Assembly (NCBI RefSeq): GCF_009909205.1
Contig: NZ_JAAAPN010000006.1
Location: 62,001 to 126,000 of the forward strand
From: Aquabacterium fontiphilum
GTDB taxonomy: Bacteria > Pseudomonadota > Gammaproteobacteria > Burkholderiales > Burkholderiaceae_C
DNA: 64,000 nt
Direction of reading: 5' to 3'
Below, one piece after another: positions 38,233 through 47,492 of this stretch. Position 1 is the first letter of the stretch. Every line of letters begins with the position of its first letter. Below the pieces are notes generated by a model that was given only the letters and a program-made list of their open reading frames with translations, had not been told where the DNA came from and made no database searches. A program made the translations under genes and the position numbers.

Positions 38233-39972
38233 ATGAGCCTGGCCACCCGTTGCACCCACTGCGGCACGATCTTCAAGGTCGTCCAAGACCAATTGAAGGT
38301 CTCGGAAGGCTGGGTGCGCTGTGGCCGCTGCAACGAGGTGTTCAACGCGCTGCCCGCCTTGTTCGACCTGGACACGGAGGCGCCCCCTCCGCGGCCCACT
38401 CCCCCGCCGGCGCAGAATCCGGTGGCGAGCCAGCCACAGAGCACCCCACACAGTACGCCAAGGACGGCGCCCGCCCCCACTCCGCAGGCCACGCCGCGCC
38501 CCGTCTCGCAGACGCCAGCAGCGCCACCGGCGCCCGCGTCCTCGGCAGCGGCAGCGGCACCCGTCAGAACACCGCCACCAGCACGGGCCACCCCGCTGGC
38601 CGATCTGCCGTCTGCCCCGCCGCGCCAACCCGTGGTCACGCCCGGGCTCGCACCGCGCCCGGCCCCTCCGGCGCCGCCCGTCACGCCGGCAGCTGCCCCC
38701 CTGTCCGCCTTGCCTTCCGCGCCCGTGCCGCCCGTGCCCCCGGAGCCGCCGACACGCCTGACCGTGCGTGGAGTCGACGATTTCGAGCTCGATACGTCGG
38801 TGCCCTTGCCCGGGCGTGACACCGAGCCGATGGAGCACGACAGCGGCGGCGGCCCGCTGAGCCTGCCCATGACGAACGAGGCCGATGCGCTGGACTCGCG
38901 CTACCTGCTGCCGTCCTCGCGCAGCAAGCGGCCCGCCGTGCGCCGCGTGCGCGGGCCGGAGTTCGCCGATGCGGAATTCCCCAGCGACGCGATGCTTGAC
39001 GCGGAAGAAGACTGGCTGCTCGAGCCCACGCCCATGCCCAGCACGGCGCCGCCCTCGCTGGCCCGCCTGGGGCAAAGCGGCGCGCCCGCTGCTGGGCATG
39101 ACACACCGCCACCGGCCCCCTCGTCGTCACAGGCTGTCTCGGCTCCTGCGGCCCCAACCGCTGTGCCGCCGACCTCCGCGGACGCTGCGGCGCCGGCAGG
39201 GCTTGCCCTGCCACCGATCGAAGAGGATGGCCCCACCACGCTGCCCTCACGCTTCGCCGACGACGACGCGCCCGCGCCCGCAGCCGATGCGCAGGCCCAG
39301 CCCGGCGACGCGCCCGCGCCCACGGAAGCCGAGCTACTGGCCCGCCGCACCAGCGAACGTGCATCCTCGCGCGATCGCAAAGGCCGCCGCTCGGGGCGCG
39401 ACACGCAACCGCCCACGCCCGAGTTCCTCCGTCAGGCGCGCCGCCAGGCCATGTGGCGCCACCCCGGTACACGCGGGCTGCTCAGCGGGCTCAGCCTCGC
39501 CCTGCTGTTGACCCTGGGTGCACAGGTGCTGCACCAGCAACGCGACTGGGTCGCCGCACGCGAGCCAGCCTTGCGCCCCTGGTTGGTCCAGTGGTGTGCC
39601 TGGGCGCAGTGTCAGCTGGGCCTGCCGCGCAACCTGGAGGCCTTCCAGGTGGACCACGCCACGCTGGTGCGCGCCGAATCCGAAGGCCCCGACCGCTACC
39701 GCCTGAGCCTGGTCGTGCGCAGCAGCACGGCCACCGAGCTGGCCTGGCCAGCCGTCGACCTGGTGCTCAACGACCGCAACGGCCAGGTGCTGGCGCGCCG
39801 CACGCTGCCCGTGCGCGCCGCCGACTGGCAAGCCGAGGCGCCCGCTGCCAGCGCTGCCGGCGTGCCTCCGCCGCCCGGCATGCCGGCACGCGCGTCCGGC
39901 ACGCTCAGCTGGTCGCTCCAGCTGGTCGGGCTGGACCCCGCCGGTTACACGGCCGAACTTTTCTATCCCTGA
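38233..39972 (+). CDS. Zinc-ribbon / DUF3426 membrane protein
   Basis: The 579-residue protein has an N-terminal zinc ribbon of the MJ0042 kind (Cys7, Cys10, Cys30, Cys33; CTHCGTIFKV ... CGRCNEVFN). A long Pro/Ala-rich disordered part (about 50-400) follows, then one membrane span (about 415-435, LLSGLSLALLLTLGAQVLHQ) and a C-terminal DUF3426 domain (about 440-579) containing LEAFQVDHATLVRAESEGPD. The ribbon should be cytoplasmic and the DUF3426 domain periplasmic. The function is unknown. It follows prmA and precedes a PfkB kinase. Confidence 0.85.
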   Translation: MSLATRCTHCGTIFKVVQDQLKVSEGWVRCGRCNEVFNALPALFDLDTEAPPPRPTPPPAQNPVASQPQSTPHSTPRTAPAPTPQATPRPVSQTPAAPPAPASSAAAAAPVRTPPPARATPLADLPSAPPRQPVVTPGLAPRPAPPAPPVTPAAAPLSALPSAPVPPVPPEPPTRLTVRGVDDFELDTSVPLPGRDTEPMEHDSGGGPLSLPMTNEADALDSRYLLPSSRSKRPAVRRVRGPEFADAEFPSDAMLDAEEDWLLEPTPMPSTAPPSLARLGQSGAPAAGHDTPPPAPSSSQAVSAPAAPTAVPPTSADAAAPAGLALPPIEEDGPTTLPSRFADDDAPAPAADAQAQPGDAPAPTEAELLARRTSERASSRDRKGRRSGRDTQPPTPEFLRQARRQAMWRHPGTRGLLSGLSLALLLTLGAQVLHQQRDWVAAREPALRPWLVQWCAWAQCQLGLPRNLEAFQVDHATLVRAESEGPDRYRLSLVVRSSTATELAWPAVDLVLNDRNGQVLARRTLPVRAADWQAEAPAASAAGVPPPPGMPARASGTLSWSLQLVGLDPAGYTAELFYP

Positions 39973-39984
39973 GACCCTTCATCC

Positions 39985-40893
39985 ATGTCTGTCCTGATCT
40001 GCGGCTCGCTGGCCTTTGACACCATCACCACCTTTACGGGCCGCTTTGCCCAGCAGATCCTGCCCGAGCAGGTCCACATCCTGAACGTGTCCTTCCTGGT
40101 GCCCTCCATGCGCAAGGAGTTCGGGGGCTGTGCCGGCAACATCGCCTACGCGCTCAAGCAGTTGGGCGGCGAGCCCTTGATCATGGCCACCCTGGGCAAG
40201 GACGGTGCGCTCTACCGCAACCACCTCGAGCACCAGGGCATCAGCCTGCGCCACGTGATGACGGTGGAAGACGACTACACCGCCCAGGCCATCATCATCA
40301 CCGACCAGGACAACAACCAGATCACCGCCTTCCACCCCGGCGCCATGGGCCAGGCCCACCGGCTGAAGATCGAGGCCGACCCGGCGGTGAAGCTCGCCAT
40401 CGTGGCACCGGACGGCCGCGACGCCATGATCCAGCACGCCGAGCAACTGCAGGCCGCCAAGATCCCGTTCATCTTCGATCCGGGCCAGGGCCTGCCGATG
40501 TTCGACGGCGACGACCTCAAGCGCTTCGTGTCGCAGGCCAGCTGGGTGGCCGTCAACGACTACGAGGGCAAGATGCTGGCCGACCGCACTGGCCAGAGCC
40601 TGGCCGAGATCTCACAGGCCGCCCACCTTCAAGGCCTGATCGAGACGCTGGGCGCCGACGGCTGCCACGTCTATGTGAAGGGCGAGAAGACCCACGTGCC
40701 CGGCGTCAAGGCTGCCGCCGTGGTCGACCCCACCGGCTGTGGCGACGCCTTCCGCGGCGGCCTGCTGTATGGCCTGTCGCAGGGGTGGGACCTGGTGAAA
40801 TCGGTGGCGCTGGCCAACCAGCTGGGCGCCATCAAGATCGCGGTGGCCGGCCCGCAGAACTACACCCTCGACCGCGCAGCCCTGGGCCTGTGA
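39985..40893 (+). CDS. PfkB-family carbohydrate (adenosine-type) kinase
   Basis: This 302-residue sugar or nucleoside kinase belongs to the PfkB family. It begins SVLICGSLAFDTITTFTGRF, has the early glycine motif GGCAGNIAYALKQLGGEP, and the C-terminal PfkB signature DPTGCGDAFRGGLLYGL with the catalytic aspartate. Its closest pattern is the adenosine-kinase-like group common in betaproteobacteria, though the substrate cannot be fixed from sequence alone. It starts 12 bases after the DUF3426 gene, and its stop overlaps the next GTG (GTGA). Confidence 0.9.
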   Translation: MSVLICGSLAFDTITTFTGRFAQQILPEQVHILNVSFLVPSMRKEFGGCAGNIAYALKQLGGEPLIMATLGKDGALYRNHLEHQGISLRHVMTVEDDYTAQAIIITDQDNNQITAFHPGAMGQAHRLKIEADPAVKLAIVAPDGRDAMIQHAEQLQAAKIPFIFDPGQGLPMFDGDDLKRFVSQASWVAVNDYEGKMLADRTGQSLAEISQAAHLQGLIETLGADGCHVYVKGEKTHVPGVKAAAVVDPTGCGDAFRGGLLYGLSQGWDLVKSVALANQLGAIKIAVAGPQNYTLDRAALGL

Positions 40894-41882
40894 CCCCACC
40901 CGCTTTTCGGCGCTGGCTCGCCGCGCTGGCCTGGATCGTCTGGCTGGCTGGCGCGTGCGCCACGCCCTCCGTTCATGCACTGACGCTGGCGACCTGGAAC
41001 ATCGAATGGCTGATGACTCCGGCCACGCGCGGTGAGCTGGGCGCACGCTGCCAGCCCCAGCAGCCCGACAGCGACAGCCGCGCACTCCCGTGCACGCCAG
41101 GGCGCAAGCCGCCACCCGTGCGGGACGCCACCGATCTCGCCGTGCTGGCGCGGTATGCCGATCGCCTCGGCGCACGCGGCGTCGACGTCGTGGCCCTGCA
41201 GGAGGTGGATGGCGCGGAGGCCGGCCGACAGGTGTTCCGGCAGGGCTGGCGGTTGGACTGCTTCACCCCGCGTCGCCACCCGCAGAACGTGGGCTTTGCC
41301 ATCCGTGATGGCGTGCCCTACCGCTGCCACCCCGCGCTGACCGAACTCGATGTGGACGGCAGCAGCCGCGCCGGCGCCGACGTGACGCTCTACCCGGGCA
41401 CGCCGCAGGCGGTACGCATCCTGGCGGTGCACCTCAAGAGCGGCTGCTTCAACGGCCGACTGGACCGGCGCTTTGCTCCGTGCGAGCGGTTGCGCCAGCA
41501 GGTCCCCGTGGTCGAGGCCTGGATCGACGCCCGCGTCCGCGAGCGCGTGGCCTTTGCCGTGATGGGCGATTTCAACCGCCATCTGGATCAGGACGCCCGT
41601 TTCGATGCGGGGCCCGATGAAGATGCGCCGCTCAACCTCGTGCAGGCCTGGAGCGACGACCAGCCGCCGGGTGCCGTGCTGCTGCGCGCCACCGAGGCGC
41701 AACCCTACCTCGCCTGCCACCGAGACGACACCCACCGCCGCTACATCGACGACATCCTGATCTCGTCGTCTCTGGCGCAACGCCATCCCAGCCGGCTGTT
41801 CGCGCGTCAGCCGTATGACGACGCCGACCTCGGTCGACCCCTGTCCGATCACTGCCCGCTGATCTGGACGCTGCGGCCCTGA
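40890..41882 (+). CDS. Exported endonuclease/exonuclease/phosphatase family protein
   Basis: The 330-residue protein has a signal peptide (RRWLAALAWIVWLAGACATP then SVHA) and the DNase I-like EEP fold. Visible active-site motifs are LTLATWNIEWL, VVALQEVDG, AVHLKSG, FAVMGDFNRHL and LSDHCPLIWTL, with the catalytic Asp-His at the end. It may act on nucleic acids or phosphate esters in the periplasm or outside. It starts at a GTG that overlaps the kinase stop. Confidence 0.88.
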   Translation: MTPPAFRRWLAALAWIVWLAGACATPSVHALTLATWNIEWLMTPATRGELGARCQPQQPDSDSRALPCTPGRKPPPVRDATDLAVLARYADRLGARGVDVVALQEVDGAEAGRQVFRQGWRLDCFTPRRHPQNVGFAIRDGVPYRCHPALTELDVDGSSRAGADVTLYPGTPQAVRILAVHLKSGCFNGRLDRRFAPCERLRQQVPVVEAWIDARVRERVAFAVMGDFNRHLDQDARFDAGPDEDAPLNLVQAWSDDQPPGAVLLRATEAQPYLACHRDDTHRRYIDDILISSSLAQRHPSRLFARQPYDDADLGRPLSDHCPLIWTLRP

Positions 41883-41964
41883 GCCGCTTGTCGCCAGAAG
41901 CCCCCAGGTCGGCCCGCCCCGCATCCAGGCGGGGGGACACGTTTTCCTTGACGCAAACGGAATA

Positions 41965-41985
41965 CGTTTACCGTTACGGTGAACG
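41965..41985. promoter_or_regulatory. Near-perfect 21-base palindrome before the cholesterol-oxidase-like gene
   Basis: The arms CGTTTACCG (41965-41973) and CGGTGAACG (41977-41985) flank TTA, with one mismatched pair. The dyad lies 28 bases before the gene at 42013 and just after a TTGACG -35-like hexamer (41948-41953). This is a typical size and place for a TetR-family operator. No TetR gene is in the window. Confidence 0.5.
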
Positions 41986-42012
41986 CTGTCGTACCGATCG
42001 AGGAAGTCCGCC

Positions 42013-43668
42013 ATGAACCCCCACCGTCGCCGTTTCATCGGGCAAGCCGTGATGCAGGCCGCCGCCGCCACCGGGCTGAGCGCCTTCACCGCGGGGGCGC
42101 GGGCCAATGCGCAGGGTGCGCGCCTGGATGCCCGCGCGGCCACGCCCGCACGCCCGCTGGGCAGCCTGGGCCGGGCGCCTTGCGTGGTGGTGGGCTCGGG
42201 CTACGGCGGGGCGGTCGCCGCGCTGCGGCTCGCGCAGGCCGGCATCCCCGTCGTCATGCTGGAGATGGGCCGGCTGTGGACGCAGCCCGCCGACGATGGC
42301 CGCATCTTCTGCAAGACGCTGTCGCCCGACGGCCGAGCCATGTGGTTCAAGGACCGCACCGAGGCGCCCCTGCAGAGCTTTCTCGGGCTGGACGTGATCA
42401 ACCGCAAGATCCCGCGGTATGCGGGCGTGCTCGACCGGATCAACTTCCCGGGCATCAGCGTGTACGCTGGGCGCGGCGTGGGGGGTGGCTCGCTGGTCAA
42501 CGGCGGCATGGCGGTCACGCCCCGGCGCGATTACCTCGCCCGCATCCTGCCGCAGCTCGACAGCGACGAGATGTACCAGCGCTGGTTCCCACTGGCCAAC
42601 CGCACGTTGGGCGTGGGCCAGGTGGACCCGGTCTGGTTCGAATCGGCGGCGTCGCAGCGTTATGCACGCGTGGCACGCGACCAGGCGCAGCGGGCAGGCT
42701 TTCGCACCACCTTTGTCCCATCGGTCTACGACCTCGACTACCTGGCCCGCGAAGAGCGGCAAGCCGCGCCCCGGTCGGCGCTGGCGCAAGAGGTCATCTA
42801 CGGCAACGAACACGGCAAGCTCAGCCTGGACCGCACCTACCTGGCCGAGGCCATGGGCACCGGCCGCTTGGCGCTGTACTGCCTGCACGAGGTCACACGC
42901 ATCCGGCAGCAGGCAGACGGCGACTACCTGCTGGACGTGCGGCAGATCGACGCGCAAGGCACGGTGCTCGGCACATCGCAACTGCGTTGCGGCAGCGTGT
43001 TCCTGGGCGCCGGCAGCGTCGGCACCAGCAGCATGCTGGTCAAGGCGCGCGACACGGGCGACCTGCCGCGGCTACCGGCCGCTGTGGGCCAGGGCTGGGG
43101 CAACAATGGCAACGTCATGGCCGCCCGCGCCAACCACGTGTGGCACCCGACCGGCACCGTGCAATGCACGATGCCGCTGATGGGCATCGACGACTGGGAT
43201 CACCCCACCCGGCCGGTGTTCGCCGAGATCACGCCCCTGCCCACGGGCTTCGAGAACTGGGTGAGCATGTACCTGGGCGTGACACGCAACCCCGAGCGGG
43301 CGAGCTTCCGCCTCGACACGGTAAGCGGGAAGGTGGTGCTCGACTGGCGGCGAGAGCAGAACGCGACCAGCGTGCAGGCGCTCAAGGGCCTGCTGGACAC
43401 CATCAACCGACGCGAAGGCACCCTCTACCGCGTGGACCTGTTCGGCGGCGGGCGCAGCTTCGCAGACGACTTCACCTACCACCCGCTGGGCGGCTGCCTG
43501 CTGGGCCAGGCCACCGATGACCACGGCCGCGTGACCGGCCATCGCGGGCTGTATGTGACCGACGGGGCCTTGATTCCCGGTAGCGTGGGGGTCAACCCCT
43601 TTGTCACGATCACCGCGCTGGCCGAGCGCAACATGGCGCACATCCTGCGCAGTGACGTGATTGCCTGA
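42013..43668 (+). CDS. GMC-type cholesterol oxidase-like flavoprotein
   Basis: This 551-residue secreted FAD enzyme resembles class I cholesterol oxidases of actinobacteria almost throughout. The Tat leader is NPHRRRFIGQAVMQAAAAT ending ARA. Next come FAD motif VVGSGYGGAVAALRLAQAG, YAGRGVGGGSLVNGGMAV, FAEITPLPTG with Glu405, YHPLGGCLLGQATDD with His490, and IPGSVGVNPFVTITALAERN with Asn528. Glu, His and Asn correspond to the Streptomyces catalytic residues 361, 447 and 485, at nearly the same spacing. It would oxidise a 3-beta-hydroxysteroid and make hydrogen peroxide. Oxidation of another alcohol cannot be excluded. It stands alone behind a palindrome. Confidence 0.88.
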   Translation: MNPHRRRFIGQAVMQAAAATGLSAFTAGARANAQGARLDARAATPARPLGSLGRAPCVVVGSGYGGAVAALRLAQAGIPVVMLEMGRLWTQPADDGRIFCKTLSPDGRAMWFKDRTEAPLQSFLGLDVINRKIPRYAGVLDRINFPGISVYAGRGVGGGSLVNGGMAVTPRRDYLARILPQLDSDEMYQRWFPLANRTLGVGQVDPVWFESAASQRYARVARDQAQRAGFRTTFVPSVYDLDYLAREERQAAPRSALAQEVIYGNEHGKLSLDRTYLAEAMGTGRLALYCLHEVTRIRQQADGDYLLDVRQIDAQGTVLGTSQLRCGSVFLGAGSVGTSSMLVKARDTGDLPRLPAAVGQGWGNNGNVMAARANHVWHPTGTVQCTMPLMGIDDWDHPTRPVFAEITPLPTGFENWVSMYLGVTRNPERASFRLDTVSGKVVLDWRREQNATSVQALKGLLDTINRREGTLYRVDLFGGGRSFADDFTYHPLGGCLLGQATDDHGRVTGHRGLYVTDGALIPGSVGVNPFVTITALAERNMAHILRSDVIA

Positions 43669-43701
43669 ACGGGCTCGATCGGCTCGCGCCTGAGGACTGG
43701 A

Positions 43702-44445
43702 TCAGGCCTTGCCCTGCTTGGCCACGGCCGCAGCTGCGGCTGCAGCGGCTTCGGCATCGCCCAGGTAGTAGTGCTTGATGGGCTTGAGGTCGGCGTCCAG
43801 CTCGTACACCAGCGGGATACCGTTGGGGATGTTCACGCCCACGATGTCGTTGTCGCCGATGTTGTCGAGGTACTTGATCAGCGCTCGGATGGAGTTGCCG
43901 TGTGCCGCGATCAGGATGCGCTGACCACTCTTGATCGCCGGCGCCAGCACCTCGTTCCAGTAGGGCACCACCCGGGCCACCGTGTCCTTGAGGCACTCGG
44001 TCAGCGGGATCTGCTCCGGGTTCAGCTTGGCGTAGCGCACGTCCTGGCGTTGGCCGCGCGGGTCGTTCGCCTCCAGGGCAGGCGGCGGCGTGTCGTAGCT
44101 GCGCCGCCAGACCAGAACCTGCTCATCGCCATACTGCTTGGCCATGTCGGCCTTGTTCAGGCCCTGCAGGCCACCGTAGTGGCGCTCGTTGAGGCGCCAG
44201 TCCTTAACGACCGGCAGCCAGGTACGGTCCATCTCGTCGAGCGCGTAGTTCAGCGTGTGGATGGCGCGCTTGAGCACCGAGGTGTAGGCCACGTCAAACT
44301 CGTAGCCTTCGGCCTTGAGCAGCTTGCCGGCGGCCATGGCCTGCGAGATGCCGGTGGGGGTCAGCTCCACATCGGTCCAGCCGGTGAAGCGGTTTTCCAG
44401 GTTCCAGGTGGATTCGCCGTGGCGAATCAGCACGAGCTTGTACAT
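43702..44445 (-). CDS. gpmA: Phosphoglycerate mutase, 2,3-BPG dependent
   Basis: This glycolytic enzyme interconverts 3- and 2-phosphoglycerate, 247 residues. The catalytic histidine is in [12 protein letters not shown] near the N-terminus; [17 protein letters not shown] and [19 protein letters not shown] are also present. The C-terminal Ala/Lys-rich tail is usual in Burkholderiales. The start at 44445 (YKLVLIRHG) is preferred over an upstream in-frame start at 44460. It is divergent from the rhodanese gene. Confidence 0.98.
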   Translation of the reverse strand: MYKLVLIRHGESTWNLENRFTGWTDVELTPTGISQAMAAGKLLKAEGYEFDVAYTSVLKRAIHTLNYALDEMDRTWLPVVKDWRLNERHYGGLQGLNKADMAKQYGDEQVLVWRRSYDTPPPALEANDPRGQRQDVRYAKLNPEQIPLTECLKDTVARVVPYWNEVLAPAIKSGQRILIAAHGNSIRALIKYLDNIGDNDIVGVNIPNGIPLVYELDADLKPIKHYYLGDAEAAAAAAAAVAKQGKA

Positions 44446-44510
44446 GACGTTCTGTCCCAATGGAGGTGGCGCAAAACCCCGGAGCGGCCCGCCCGGGAAA
44501 CCCGCAATTC

Positions 44511-44516
44511 TATAAT
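44511..44516 (+). promoter_or_regulatory. Candidate -10 box of the rhodanese gene
   Basis: A perfect TATAAT lies 62 bases before the rhodanese ATG in the gap divergent from gpmA. No good -35 hexamer is seen 16-18 bases upstream. Confidence 0.4.
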
Positions 44517-44578
44517 CCCGCCCTGCCTGCAGGCTGGCCCGGCGCCGCCTGCCCTCTCACGCTTCGAAAGACACGCGC

Positions 44579-45004
44579 ATGACCTCGTCGAGCTTCCTCG
44601 CAGACAACTGGTACTGGATCCTGGCAGCCGCCACCTCGGGCGGCCTGCTGTTGCTGCAGCAACTGCGCGACGCCGGCGGCAGCGGCCTGAGCCCGGCCCA
44701 GGCCGTGCAGCTGATCAACAAGGAGAAGGCCCAGGTGATCGATGTGTGCGAGCCGGCCGAACACGCCGCCGGCCACATCGCGGGCGCGCGCAACATCCCG
44801 CTGGCTTCGCTGGGCGAAGCCAAGGGCCTGCCTGGCAACAAGCAGATTCCCCTGGTTGTGGTGTGCGCCACGGGCCAGCGCTCGGGCCGCGCGGTAGCCC
44901 AGTTGCGCAAGATGGGCTATGAGAACGCCCAGGCGCTGCAAGGTGGCCTGAAGGCCTGGCGCGAGGCCAACCTCCCGGTGACTCGCAGCCAGGACAAGGG
45001 CTAA
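44579..45004 (+). CDS. Membrane-anchored rhodanese-like protein
   Basis: The 141-residue protein has an N-terminal hydrophobic segment (about 8-27, DNWYWILAAATSGGLLLLQQ) and a single rhodanese domain. The active-site loop is VVCATGQRSG with Cys96, a six-residue loop consistent with sulfurtransferase activity. The DVCEPAEHAAGHIAGARNIP segment matches the family. It lies in the conserved order gpmA / rhodanese / grxC / secB, so the link to the sulfur block at 18-33 kb is not implied. Confidence 0.93.
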   Translation: MTSSSFLADNWYWILAAATSGGLLLLQQLRDAGGSGLSPAQAVQLINKEKAQVIDVCEPAEHAAGHIAGARNIPLASLGEAKGLPGNKQIPLVVVCATGQRSGRAVAQLRKMGYENAQALQGGLKAWREANLPVTRSQDKG

Positions 45005-45141
45005 AGGCCCAAAGGACAGGCTGCAGGCCACTCACTGCGGCGAGGCAACGCCCCCACAGGCTGGTGGGTCATCCGGCCTGGACGGACAATTCAGACTTGT
45101 CCATGTGAACAAGCCGCTGAAGCGGCGCACGCGAGCCCACC

Positions 45142-45399
45142 ATGCCAGCCGTCAAGATGTACACCACCCAGGTCTGCCCCTACTGCCTGCGCGCCAAGGC
45201 GCTGCTCAAGCAACGGGGCGTCGAGGCCATCGAAGAGATCCGCATCGATCTGGACCCGGCGCAGCGCGACCACATGATGGCCATCACCGGCCGGCGCACC
45301 GTACCGCAGATCTTCATCGGCGAGACCCACGTGGGCGGCTGCGACGACCTGATCGCGCTGGACCAGCGCGGCGAACTGATGCCGATGCTGCAGGCCTGA
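45142..45399 (+). CDS. grxC: Glutaredoxin 3
   Basis: This is an 85-residue dithiol glutaredoxin with active site QVCPYCLRAK (Cys12, Cys15). It carries RTVPQIFIGETHVGGCDDL, which holds the glutathione-binding TVP and GG motifs. Length and order match GrxC. It is followed by secB with 153 bases between. Confidence 0.97.
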   Translation: MPAVKMYTTQVCPYCLRAKALLKQRGVEAIEEIRIDLDPAQRDHMMAITGRRTVPQIFIGETHVGGCDDLIALDQRGELMPMLQA

Positions 45400-45552
45400 C
45401 CAGCACCGCACGGGCTGCGCGCGAAAACGCGCCAGCCCCCCTGCAGAGGTGTCACGCGGGTGGGCCATAATGCCCCCCGACCCGTTTGCGGCTTGGGCCT
45501 TGCGCGCCAACCGAAGCGCCAAGGCCACCCATTCAATTCACCAGGACACCTC

Positions 45553-45996
45553 ATGAGCGACCAAGCCAACCAACCCAGCTTTGCCATCCAGCGCATCTAC
45601 CTCAAAGACCTGTCGCTGGAGCTGCCCAACGCGCCCCAGATCCTGCTGGAGCAAGGCCAGCCCAACGTCGACGTGCAGCTGAACCTGCACGCCGAGCCCG
45701 TGGTCGAGAGCGTCTACGAAGTCTCGGTGACCGCCACCGTGACGGCCAAGATCAACGACAAGGTGCTGTTCCTGGTCGAAGCCAAGCAAGCCGGCCTGTT
45801 CGAGATCAAGAACGTGCCGCAAGAGCAGATGCAGCCCATCATCGCCATCGCCTGCCCGCAGATCGTCTACCCCTACCTGCGCGCCACCGTGGCCGACGTA
45901 CTGAACCGCACCGGCTTCCCCGCCGTGCACCTGACGGAAGTGAACTTCCAGGCCATGTACGAAGCCCAGCTGGCCCAGGCTGCCGGCCAGGCCTGA
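45553..45996 (+). CDS. secB: Protein-export chaperone SecB
   Basis: This tetrameric cytoplasmic chaperone keeps preproteins unfolded and hands them to SecA. The 147 residues include [20 protein letters not shown] near the N-terminus and [20 protein letters not shown], then [16 protein letters not shown], all typical. The start at 45553 agrees with the family; an in-frame extension upstream is spurious. It follows grxC and precedes gpsA by 18 bases. Confidence 0.98.
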   Translation: MSDQANQPSFAIQRIYLKDLSLELPNAPQILLEQGQPNVDVQLNLHAEPVVESVYEVSVTATVTAKINDKVLFLVEAKQAGLFEIKNVPQEQMQPIIAIACPQIVYPYLRATVADVLNRTGFPAVHLTEVNFQAMYEAQLAQAAGQA

Positions 45997-46014
45997 TTCC
46001 CGGCGCCGCTCCAC

Positions 46015-47004
46015 ATGAACCTCACGGTTCTGGGCGCGGGCGCCTGGGGCACCGCGCTGGCCATCAGCGCAGCCCGGCACAACCCGGGTGTGTGCCTGTG
46101 GGCACGTGACGCCGAGCAGGTGGCCGCCATGGCGGCCGCGCGCAGCAACACCCGCTACCTGCCCGACGCGGCCTTCCCACCCGATCTGCAGCTCACGTCC
46201 GACCTCGGCGCCGCCGTCGCGCACGCGCAGACAGCCGGCGGCCTGATCGTCATCGGCACCCCGATGGCGGCGCTCGACGGCATGCTGCGCAGCCTGCCGG
46301 CTGACGTGCCGGTGCTGTGGCTGTGCAAGGGCTTCGAAAAAGGCACGGGCCGGCTTGGCCATGAAGTGGCCCAGGCGATCCGTCCTGAGGGCCGCTACGG
46401 CATCCTTTCGGGCCCCAGCTTTGCCGAAGAGGTCGCCCACGCCGCACCCACCGCGCTGGTGGCTGCCGCCAACCACCCGGCCCTGTGCGAACAGGCCGTG
46501 GCCGCCTTCCACAGCGACAGCCTGCGCGTCTACACCTCGACCGACCCGATCGGCGTGGAAGTGGGCGGCGCGGTCAAGAACGTGCTGGCCATCGCCACCG
46601 GCATCGTCGACGGCATGAACCTTGGGCTCAACGCCCGGGCTGCCCTGGTGACGCGCGGTCTGGCCGAGATGACGCGCCTGGGCGTGGCCCTGGGCGCGCG
46701 GGCCGACACCTTCATGGGCCTGTCCGGCTTGGGCGATCTGGTGCTGACTGCCACCGGCAACCTGTCGCGCAACCGCCAGGTCGGCCTGCAGCTGGCCACG
46801 GGCAAGCCGCTGGCCCAGATCCTCGCTGACCTGGGCCACGTGGCCGAAGGCGTCTACAGCGCGCCCACGGTATGGCAGCGCGCGCAACAGCTGGGGGTGA
46901 GCATGCCCATCACTGAAGCGGTGGTGGGGGTGCTGGAAGGCCGCATCACGCCGGCCAACGCAGTGATGACGCTGATGCGCCGCGAGGCCAAGGCGGAGGG
47001 CTGA
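46015..47004 (+). CDS. gpsA: NAD(P)-dependent glycerol-3-phosphate dehydrogenase
   Basis: This cytoplasmic enzyme makes sn-glycerol 3-phosphate for phospholipids, 329 residues. The dinucleotide-binding motif [19 protein letters not shown] is at the N-terminus. [10 protein letters not shown] and [20 protein letters not shown] with the catalytic lysine follow, and [20 protein letters not shown] is in the C-terminal domain. It starts 18 bases after secB and is convergent with trmL. Confidence 0.98.
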   Translation: MNLTVLGAGAWGTALAISAARHNPGVCLWARDAEQVAAMAAARSNTRYLPDAAFPPDLQLTSDLGAAVAHAQTAGGLIVIGTPMAALDGMLRSLPADVPVLWLCKGFEKGTGRLGHEVAQAIRPEGRYGILSGPSFAEEVAHAAPTALVAAANHPALCEQAVAAFHSDSLRVYTSTDPIGVEVGGAVKNVLAIATGIVDGMNLGLNARAALVTRGLAEMTRLGVALGARADTFMGLSGLGDLVLTATGNLSRNRQVGLQLATGKPLAQILADLGHVAEGVYSAPTVWQRAQQLGVSMPITEAVVGVLEGRITPANAVMTLMRREAKAEG

Positions 47005-47012
47005 GGTCTGGC

Positions 47013-47483
47013 TCAGCTACCGCCCGCGTAGCCGTTCTGGCGCCAGGCCTCGAACACCGTCACGGCCACCGCATTGCTCAGATTGAGGCTGCGCTGCCCC
47101 GGCCGCATGGGCAGGCGCACCCGCTGCGCCAGCGGGAAGCGCTCACGCAACTCGGGCGCCAGGCCACGGGTTTCACAGCCGAACACCAGCCAGTCGCCTG
47201 GCTGCCAGGCCACCTCGCCGAACGGTCGGCTGCCGTGGGTGGTGAAGGCAAACAGCCGCGCTGGGTCCGGCTGGGCTGCGTCCACAAAGGCCGGCCAGTC
47301 GGCATGGCGGCGCACCTCAGCGAACTCGTGATAATCCAGCCCCGCACGCCGCAGCAGCTTGTCGTCCATCGAGAACCCCAAGGGTTCAACCAGGTGCAGC
47401 TCGCAGCCGGTGTTGGCCGCCAGGCGGATGACGTTGCCGGTATTGGGCGGGATCTCGGGCTCAACCAGGACGATGCGGAACAT
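47013..47483 (-). CDS. trmL: tRNA (cytidine(34)-2'-O)-methyltransferase TrmL
   Basis: This SPOUT-class RNA methyltransferase modifies the wobble base of certain tRNAs, 156 residues. The motifs FRIVLVEPEIPPNTGNVIRL, LHLVEPLGFSMDDKLLRRAG, FGCETRGLAPELRE and RSLNLSNAVAVTVFEAWRQ, forming the knotted SAM site, are all visible. It is convergent with gpsA (8 bases apart) and follows the HDOD gene on the minus strand by 9 bases. Confidence 0.97.
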   Translation of the reverse strand: MFRIVLVEPEIPPNTGNVIRLAANTGCELHLVEPLGFSMDDKLLRRAGLDYHEFAEVRRHADWPAFVDAAQPDPARLFAFTTHGSRPFGEVAWQPGDWLVFGCETRGLAPELRERFPLAQRVRLPMRPGQRSLNLSNAVAVTVFEAWRQNGYAGGS

Positions 47484-47492
47484 GGGGCCGCA

